Positions 1 to 4,377 of a DNA stretch of 8,196 nt are shown here, in pieces. Both the position numbers and the translations under genes were made by a program. The notes beneath the pieces are model-generated. The model was given only the letters and a program-made list of their open reading frames with translations. It did not search any database and was not told the DNA's origin. Source of the DNA: Bacteroidota bacterium (GTDB taxonomy: Bacteria > Bacteroidota > Bacteroidia > J057); assembly GCA_003696875.1 (NCBI GenBank), contig RFHL01000722.1, positions 1 to 8,196 of the forward strand, read 5' to 3'. Positions within the stretch are counted from its first letter, which is position 1, and each line of letters opens with the position of its first letter.

Positions 1-81
1 ATCCTAGGTTTTTCCCTGGCGAAGGGGTGATTTTACCTGATTGGGGCGGGTTTTGGGGCTTTTGCTGGGAAAATCGGGGGG

Positions 82-96
82 TGGCCATTTTGGCCA
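82..96. repeat. Perfect 6-bp hairpin inside the repeat family (left copy)
   Basis: TGGCCA, a 3-nt TTT loop, then TGGCCA. The copies at 3015-3029 and 3584-3598 have TGGTCA/TGACCA or TGGTCA/TGACCG around an AAA loop. One inner pair has therefore changed on both sides and the pairing is kept. Confidence 0.6.
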
Positions 97-116
97 GGGT
101 GTTTGGGTTTGGAGAA

Positions 117-152
117 GCTGCCAAAAAAGCTGCCAAAATACCTGCCAGAATA
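117..152. repeat. Three tandem 12-nt units (left copy)
   Basis: Units at 117-128, 129-140 and 141-152 share the core CTGCCA followed by an A-rich tail (gctgccaaaaaa, gctgccaaaata, cctgccagaata). The equivalent in the other two copies, on the opposite strand, has TTGGCTAC as the core of each unit. The 12-nt period is kept although the bases have diverged. Confidence 0.65.
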
Positions 153-296
153 CTGCTGGGGGGGATGGGCCTTGTGGGGCTACTGCGTGGTCTGGAAAGC
201 TTTTGTGGGATGCTACCCCAGCGGCCTGATAGACTCCAGCCACCCTTGGCGTGGGCCAATGGGCTGCAAAAGCCCTGATCTCCACATCTGGCCTTA

Positions 297-318
297 CAGA
301 TTCCCATCGCGGATGCAG
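297..318 (-). repeat. 22-bp module, exact inverted match to 3703-3724
   Basis: The segment beginning CAGATTCCC and ending GGATGCAG is the exact reverse complement of 3703-3724. A version with mismatches lies at 3124-3145. The module just to its right (341-494) is in direct orientation relative to the same copy at 3741-3890. This short piece is therefore flipped relative to its neighbour. Confidence 0.75.
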
Positions 319-340
319 ATAACCCATAGGGCACTGTCCC

Positions 341-494
341 ATCAGAGGACTCATCCCAGCAATCAGGTGGGAGTTCCTCTCCTCACTCCTTTTTCCGCTC
401 CCCGCGTATGAAGCCCATTCACTGATTCTTGTCCCAGAGGGATGCTTGAGTTCAACTGAGACCTTGGCGTGTGTGGACGAAAGAGCCCGGGGTA
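341..494 (+). repeat. Right-hand module of the repeat family, direct copy
   Basis: It aligns with 3741-3890 in the same orientation. Shared blocks are TCAGAGGACTCATCCCAGC near the start, GCTCCCCGCGT and CCCATTCAC in the middle, and an AGAGCCCG-type block at the end. A shortened version of the last block (TTGGCGTATGTGGACTAAAG) lies at 3179-3198. The module ends only a few bases before the stop codon of the RloB gene, so it fills the whole 3' flank of that operon. Confidence 0.7.
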
Positions 495-499
495 CTTCT

Positions 500-1147
500 C
501 TATGCCGTTGGAACAATTTCCTGCACCAGTAGATACACCCGGGTAGCCAAGTAATCTGGCCACCGGCCAGCTCGCTCTCCATCCAACCACACTGCCCCGG
601 CCATGGCCTGGGGCACACGCGGGTAATATGCCCGAAAGTCAGGCCGGTTTTTCTGGTATCCCTGGGCCAGACGAGAAAGCTCGCTTTCCAAGTAGCGTCT
701 TGTTGCCGTCACTTTCTCATTCTGCCAACATGCCCGCAGGGTCTCCGTCAGAGCTTGATGAGGATCTTCCCAATGCAGCCACAGCCATAATTCAAAACAA
801 GGGTTGCTCAAGGCCAGTCGATAGCCTTTCTGAAGACTCTGCTGTGCCACCTCGGCCAGTTGGGCATCTGGCCAGCGGTCTTTGTCGATCACGAGCCAAA
901 GCTGGTCATCCTTCTCAAGCCGATACGCTCGCTTAAACCCATTCAGCCGGCGCATCACTGCTTTGGGCGCACTATCCCCTGTCTGCGTGGCCAAAATTTC
1001 TACATGGACCTTCGCATTGGGATAGCCATCAGCTGAGACCAGACCTTCGAAATAGGCTTTCTCGGTGACGGCCCCTTCTGTGGCAATGACCACCAGTCGT
1101 GCATCGCGCTTTCCGCTGGGACGGGTGAAGCTTCGTCGCTCTCGCAT
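500..1147 (-). CDS. rloB: RloB-family protein (TOPRIM-like candidate effector)
   Basis: A 215-residue soluble protein with no signal peptide or membrane segment. It matches the RloB family: an N-terminal ATEGAVTEKAYFEG block (residues 22-35, E24 and E29), a strand ending VIDKDRW (86-92, D88 and D90), and LSNPCFELWLWLHW (113-126), the family's most recognisable block. An acidic EG..TE motif followed by D.D resembles TOPRIM nuclease domains such as those of OLD proteins. That catalytic reading is my inference. RloB proteins typically sit next to an AAA ATPase, as here, and the pair resembles the lactococcal AbiL abortive-infection system. The frame is open to 1324, but that extension overlaps the ATPase gene. 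The ATG at 1147 has a good ribosome site and begins just before the conserved domain. The stop of the ATPase gene is 2 nt upstream, so the two are probably translationally coupled. Role and target are unproven. Confidence 0.85.
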   Translation of the reverse strand: MRERRSFTRPSGKRDARLVVIATEGAVTEKAYFEGLVSADGYPNAKVHVEILATQTGDSAPKAVMRRLNGFKRAYRLEKDDQLWLVIDKDRWPDAQLAEVAQQSLQKGYRLALSNPCFELWLWLHWEDPHQALTETLRACWQNEKVTATRRYLESELSRLAQGYQKNRPDFRAYYPRVPQAMAGAVWLDGERAGRWPDYLATRVYLLVQEIVPTA

Positions 1148-1149
1148 GG

Positions 1150-2529
1150 CTATGCCCCTTCCGTTTCCAGTACTGCCCTCAGGCTCTGTTTGGGTCGGAA
1201 GACCGGCACCGCGCCGTAGCGTCCCTGCAGATAGCCCCGGCGAATCTCCTTGTCCTTCCGGGGCTTGAATTCCTCCAGGGAATACACACTGGAGGCCCCG
1301 GCCGCATTTTTCTCCACGAACCAAATCTCATCTTTACGCAGGAGATCCAGGTCGAGCAGCCCAGACTCATGTGTCGTCACAATCAACTGGCCCTGGGTGG
1401 GGGAGTTTTCGCTGTGGAATAGCTCCAGGAGGCGATAGGTCAGGCTCGGATGAAGGCTCCGGTCGATCTCATCAATCACGTACACGCTGGGTTCTTTTTG
1501 CAAATCGGCCAACATCGGGATCAAATCCATGATGCGCTGGGTCCCGTCTGATTCTTCGTGCACCTCGAAAAGCTCCTCCTCTTCCCGGCCGGTCACCTTG
1601 TGCCGCGTAAGCATTTTTACCGCAAAAAGTTCGCCTCCTTCGTCCCTCCGCAAGGTGTATCGCACCCCATCCAATGCGCTAAAAATCACCCGTTCACCTG
1701 AAGACAGGTTTCCCTTTATCGCACTTTTGACTTCGTCGGGGAGCTTGACGCTGGGACTATCAAAGTCCACCTTCTGCGTTTCAATCCCCGCGATGCCGGT
1801 GTTGAAGTAATCCAGCAAACGGTTATATATCTGCGAGAAGGCCTGGTCACTTTCCAACTCCACCTCCAGGCCACTCATACGAGAATCCGGGAAGATGATT
1901 TTGAGTCGATCGGTCAGCCAGGAATAGGCCTGCTGCAAAGGCTTTATCCCCTTGAGTTCACTCAGGTTACGACGGTTCACCGAACTCAGAAAAAGCTCAT
2001 TGGGCAAGGTGTCCTCAGCCATGAATCCCACCCGACGACGGGCATCGGGGTTGGGAAACCTCAGGCCAGGCATCACCACATCAATCGCGCCGTTTTCCTG
2101 CGTGCGACGTTCAAAAAGGGGAGTCTCCTTGGTCTTGCTGATTTCAGCCAGCCATTCCTCCCATACCTTCTGCGCATCCACCAGGAAACCGTAGGCATAG
2201 TAGGTGTCTTGCCACTTGAATTCGAATTCAAAGCGAGAGGGGGCGTGTAGCGTCTCACTATCTAAGCGAAACGGCTTTGCCGGAAGGGGTTTCCCTTTCT
2301 GGCTGCCCTGTCGCACCATCGATTGGGCAACGTGCATGGCCTTGACCAGATTGGACTTGCCTGAGGCATTGGCCCCGTAAATGATGGCGGACTTCAGGTA
2401 GGCCAAATCTGATCGTCGTTCTCCACGACGTACGTGATGCCTGAGCGAACTGCCCTTTCCCGGGAGCATGGAAAACTCCACTCGTTCCTTAAAAGACAGA
2501 AAATTCTCTACTGAAAACCGGATGAGCAT
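1150..2529 (-). CDS. rloA: AAA/ABC-type ATPase, RloA-like (AAA_15/AAA_21 type)
   Basis: A 459-residue ATPase of the SMC/OLD-like AAA_15/AAA_21 group. The N-terminus MLIRFSVENFLSFK is the usual start of this family. Walker A is GANASGKSN (residues 52-60), a signature-like SDGTQR lies at 327-332, Walker B is VYVIDEIDRSLH (349-360) and a TTHES switch histidine block is at 385-389. The region between about 90 and 270 is the divergent insertion usual in the group and has no motif I recognise. All nucleotide-binding motifs are intact. With RloB encoded 2 nt downstream on the same strand, the likely role is the ATP-dependent sensor or regulator of a two-gene defence unit. This is inferred from family context; the trigger is unknown. 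The start at 2529 has no strong ribosome site (GCCAATGAAAT precedes it), but it fits the family N-terminus. Overcoming lysogenization defect proteins are the main alternative relatives, but they carry TOPRIM in the same chain, which is absent here. Confidence 0.88.
   Translation of the reverse strand: MLIRFSVENFLSFKERVEFSMLPGKGSSLRHHVRRGERRSDLAYLKSAIIYGANASGKSNLVKAMHVAQSMVRQGSQKGKPLPAKPFRLDSETLHAPSRFEFEFKWQDTYYAYGFLVDAQKVWEEWLAEISKTKETPLFERRTQENGAIDVVMPGLRFPNPDARRRVGFMAEDTLPNELFLSSVNRRNLSELKGIKPLQQAYSWLTDRLKIIFPDSRMSGLEVELESDQAFSQIYNRLLDYFNTGIAGIETQKVDFDSPSVKLPDEVKSAIKGNLSSGERVIFSALDGVRYTLRRDEGGELFAVKMLTRHKVTGREEEELFEVHEESDGTQRIMDLIPMLADLQKEPSVYVIDEIDRSLHPSLTYRLLELFHSENSPTQGQLIVTTHESGLLDLDLLRKDEIWFVEKNAAGASSVYSLEEFKPRKDKEIRRGYLQGRYGAVPVFRPKQSLRAVLETEGA
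1155..1162 (-). promoter_or_regulatory. Ribosome binding site that decides the RloB start
   Basis: On the minus strand GGAAGGGG lies 7 nt before the ATG at 1147, inside the last codons of the ATPase gene. This supports the downstream start over the longer frame that reaches 1324. Confidence 0.65.
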
Positions 2530-2630
2530 ATTTCATTGGCTTATTCTCTACACAAGAAGCGAAATTTTCTCCACATTCGACATACACAACATATGGTTCA
2601 TAGAAAAGTTTCTCACCTGGGAGCCAATCA
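2530..2630 (-). promoter_or_regulatory. AT-rich upstream region, probable promoter of the rloA-rloB operon
   Basis: The 100 bp before the ATPase start are visibly richer in A and T than the surrounding DNA. This fits a promoter for a leftward transcript. I could not assign a convincing pair of -35 and -10 boxes, so this is a location rather than a mapped promoter. Confidence 0.3.
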
Positions 2631-2639
2631 GGTCTTTAA

Positions 2640-2713
2640 GACGAGGGAGCAAGGGGCTTGCTCTAGCTGCCTCCAGGACGGAATCCCGCCGCCGAAACGG
2701 GTGACCCCTCGTC
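2640..2713. other. Compact 74-nt foldable segment upstream of the ATPase gene
   Basis: An 8-bp outer stem (GACGAGGG 2640-2647 with CCCTCGTC 2706-2713) encloses two further hairpins. One is GAGCAAG-GGG-CTTGCTC (2647-2663, sharing base 2647 with the outer stem). The other is CCCG/CGGG at 2685-2688 and 2698-2701. The size and multi-arm shape recall a tRNA, but I find no proper T-arm, anticodon arm or CCA end, so I do not call a tRNA. It could be a small structured RNA, an operator, or chance in GC-rich DNA. Confidence 0.3.
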
Positions 2714-2958
2714 AACGCCACGCGCTGGGCTTTGTACATGTGCATGGATCATTCGCCCGGTATGATATGGGGTCGATGGGAGTGCTGAAAGTCACCTGTG
2801 CGGCTATGGCAATGACGTCCGGCATGTGGGCTCAAGCACTGTTGCTGGCTGGGGCCCCTCGCAGTGCAGTGGATACGCGCCGAATAGCCCTATTCCGCCA
2901 GCCATCCCCCGCTCCCAGAGCGCTATGGCAGAACCCTCGTTTCCGCCCCGTATACAGC

Positions 2959-2994
2959 TATTTTGGCTACTGCGTTGGCTACTTTTTTGGCTAC
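2959..2994. repeat. Three tandem 12-nt units (copy B)
   Basis: Units at 2959-2970, 2971-2982 and 2983-2994 each end in TTGGCTAC (tattttggctac, tgcgttggctac, ttttttggctac). In one minus-strand frame they read as an alternating Val-Ala-Lys peptide, but the frame is not kept in the other copies. Confidence 0.75.
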
Positions 2995-3014
2995 TTCTTT
3001 TATCCCAATACCCC

Positions 3015-3029
3015 TGGTCAAAATGACCA
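3015..3029. repeat. 6-bp hairpin of the repeat family (copy B)
   Basis: TGGTCA, an AAA loop, then TGACCA. The inner T-A pair is C-G in the inverted copy at 82-96, a compensatory change that keeps the stem. Confidence 0.6.
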
Positions 3030-3527
3030 CCCCCGAGGTTTTCCGGGATAGACCCCGCAAAACCCACCTCAATCGCGAAAACAGCCCCTTTCGCTCAGGA
3101 AAAACCTGCAGGACCCTGTCGTTTCCTGCATCCGCGCTGGGAACCTGTGGTATCCCAGCACTGCCAACAACCAACAACTTGGCGTATGTGGACTAAAGAG
3201 CTCAAGGTACAGCAATGGGCTTGCTGACCAGCATGGCAATGATCATGTATGGCTTCGTCTGAGGCCAATAGAAGGCCTGTAGCAGGTTTTCTTGGGGAAA
3301 CTGCTTGGCGTTTTGGGAGCGTGAGCGCCGTGAGAGAGGCCTCCATAGCGGCACCGGTAGGCCCCATCCTATGGCCCTGGATCACCGACCGGATAGCATG
3401 CCGGTCTGGGTACAGGCATTGTTGCTGGCTGGGGCCTTCCCAGTCTAGCGAATGTCGACCGAATAGCCAGCCATCCCCCGCTCCCGGAGCGCTAGGATAG
3501 AACCCTCGTTTCCGCCCCGTATGCAGC

Positions 3528-3563
3528 TATTTTGGCTACTACGTTGGCTACTTTTTGGGCTAC
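3528..3563. repeat. Three tandem 12-nt units (copy C)
   Basis: Units at 3528-3539, 3540-3551 and 3552-3563 each end in GGCTAC (tattttggctac, tacgttggctac, tttttgggctac). The period matches the other two copies exactly. Confidence 0.75.
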
Positions 3564-3583
3564 TCCCTTACCTCAAATACCCC

Positions 3584-3598
3584 TGGTCAAAATGACCG
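3584..3598. repeat. Hairpin of the repeat family (copy C)
   Basis: TGGTCA, an AAA loop, then TGACCG. The outermost pair is T-G here rather than T-A, so the stem is weakened by one wobble but still forms. Confidence 0.55.
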
Positions 3599-3918
3599 CC
3601 CTGAGGTTTTCCGGGCATAAACCCCGAAAAATCACTCCAATCGCGTAAATGGTCGCCTCCGCCCAGGAAAAACCTGCAGAACCCTGTCAAAAACGCTGTT
3701 TCCTGCATCCGCGATGGGAATCTGGGGTATTCTAAGGCTGTCAGAGGACTCATCCCAGCCATCAGCTGGGAGATCCTCGCCTCCCTCCCCTTTTTTCGCT
3801 CCCCGCGTTTGAAAACCCATTCACCGATTCTCCTCTCCAAAGGCCGCTTGAAAACGTGGCTTACGTGGTCTATAGAGCCCGAGGTCCTAAATCTATCCGG
3901 TGATAAGCCACTGGAGCC

Positions 3919-3953
3919 GGAGACATGCGTAAAAATCGCAGTCTCCCGCATGT
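3919..3953 (-). promoter_or_regulatory. Hairpin with a mutually exclusive alternative stem, downstream of cas2
   Basis: GGAGAC and TGCG (3919-3924, 3926-3929, one bulged A) pair with CGCA and GTCTCC (3937-3946) around a TAAAAAT loop, giving 10 bp. The same left strand, ACATGCG (3923-3929), can instead pair with CGCATGT (3947-3953). It lies about 70 nt past the cas2 stop on the cas transcript. No T-run follows on the minus strand, so it is not a classic intrinsic terminator. Its role is not known. Confidence 0.45.
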
Positions 3954-4007
3954 AAGGTGGGATTTTGGCAACACTGAAGCACGGCTTTGTGAGATCGAGG
4001 GCTCCAA

Positions 4008-4096
4008 CCTGCTATGGTGGGCATGCTACACGCTCCGGATCGAGCCGGGCCAGGGGCCTGGCCCCTCTGGCCACCACCAGGCCCGGCCATAGCAGG
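4008..4096. repeat. Nested inverted repeats over the 3' end of cas2
   Basis: Outer arms CCTGCTATGG (4008-4017) and CCATAGCAGG (4087-4096) are perfect over 10 bp. Between them lies GGGCCAGG-GG-CCTGGCCC (4047-4064), an 8-bp perfect palindrome. The structure spans the last 24 codons of cas2 and its stop. It could help end the transcript, or be a cruciform or insertion scar. No T-run is seen. Confidence 0.6.
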
Positions 4097-4316
4097 CCTG
4101 ACATACCAGGTAGCACGCCACGGAATCGCAAGCGGGGTCGAGCATCTCTGCGAGGCGGACCATAAGTTTTTCCTCCTCGCCGGGAGCGAGCAGCAGTTCA
4201 AACACGCTGAGGTTTATCCGGCGACCTCCCAGGTCCTGCAGCAGCTGGCTGCAACGGGAGCGGTCTCCATCATCGCTGATGTCGTAGGTGATTAGATATA
4301 GGTTTGTTCTGGGCAC
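4026..4316 (-). CDS. cas2: CRISPR-associated protein Cas2
   Basis: A 96-residue Cas2, the normal length for the family. It would dimerise and form the scaffold that holds two Cas1 dimers during spacer integration. The N-terminal strand NLYLITYDISDD (residues 5-16) carries the conserved Asp (D12). RINLSVFELLL (33-43) is the second hallmark, with Asn where Gln is commoner. The tail CYLVCQACYGR...PEGPG has the usual CxxC-then-Gly form. The frame is open back to a TTG at 4394 that would overlap the RT-Cas1 stop, but those 26 extra residues do not look like Cas2. I choose the GTG at 4316, which puts the Cas2 fold at residue 5 and has GAAGGA 3 nt upstream, a tight spacing. This leaves 61 nt after the RT-Cas1 stop. 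It is probably co-transcribed with RT-Cas1. The last residues are encoded within a large palindrome and may differ from close relatives. Confidence 0.9.
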   Translation of the reverse strand: MPRTNLYLITYDISDDGDRSRCSQLLQDLGGRRINLSVFELLLAPGEEEKLMVRLAEMLDPACDSVACYLVCQACYGRAWWWPEGPGPWPGSIRSV

Positions 4317-4377
4317 GGTTCCTTCAAAAGAGCTTTGTATTGCAAGATGCAGGGCTGATGGTCCAGGAGGCGTCCCG

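Larger units (their letters stand above)
1..160 (-). repeat. Inverted, diverged copy of the left half of a structured repeat family
   Basis: Read on the minus strand, this segment matches the left halves of the copies near 2945-3110 and 3515-3690 in the same order: three tandem 12-nt units, a TGG..CCA hairpin, a TTTTCCC-type block, an A-rich stretch, then GGGAAAAACCT. Identity is clearly lower than between the other two copies. It is cut by the left edge, so the full unit is not visible. I see no protein frame kept across the three copies, so I treat it as noncoding repeat DNA. Bases 161-296 may be diverged element sequence, but I see nothing definite there. Confidence 0.6.
2818..3213 (+). 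repeat. Repeat family copy B
   Basis: This copy matches the one at 3398-3890 in direct orientation, about 570 bp apart. Long shared blocks include GTTGCTGGCTGGGGCC (2841), CAGCCATCCCCCGCTCCC (2899), GAACCCTCGTTTCCGCCCCG (2931), CCCCTGGTCAAAATGACC (3011) and GGAAAAACCTGCAG (3098). After about 3150 it lacks roughly 120 bp present in the other copy and rejoins the family only at the final block near 3179-3210. AGGTTTTCC near 3036 can pair with GGAAAAACCT at 3098, which gives a long-range stem over about 60 nt that is also present in copy C. Confidence 0.8.
3398..3890 (+). repeat. Repeat family copy C (longest)
   Basis: This is the most complete copy seen. Its order is: a GTTGCTGGCTGGGGCC block (3421), the three 12-nt units (3528-3563), a hairpin (3584-3598), AGGTTTTCC (3604) able to pair with GGAAAAACCT (3666), the 22-bp module (3703-3724), then the right-hand module (3741-3890). 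The left part matches copy B closely and the right part matches 341-494. The interval 3214-3397 between copies B and C shows nothing recognisable. I find no convincing gene anywhere from 2530 to 4025. Confidence 0.8.

Noticed and set aside
4..618. Long minus-strand frame (204 codons) over the left edge
   Set aside because: It overlaps the 3' end of the RloB gene in another frame, has no recognisable domain, and lies in the noncoding repeat family.
2640..2713. A tRNA gene
   Set aside because: Acceptor-like pairing exists, but no T-loop, anticodon arm or CCA end can be placed on either strand.
2826..3026. Open frame ending in a hydrophobic FWLLRWLLFWLLLLS stretch, like a small membrane protein
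   Set aside because: The hydrophobic run comes from the three 12-nt DNA repeats; the same repeats in the other two copies do not keep the frame.
341..3890. Integron attC-like cassettes around the RloA/RloB genes
   Set aside because: I find no paired R'/R'' core sites or integrase; the repeats are longer and arranged differently.
3568..3951. Minus-strand frame of 127 codons in copy C that shares peptide runs with a frame in copy B
   Set aside because: The similarity follows from DNA identity of the repeats. The frame breaks at a stop in one copy and runs on in the other, so there is no sign of protein-level conservation.
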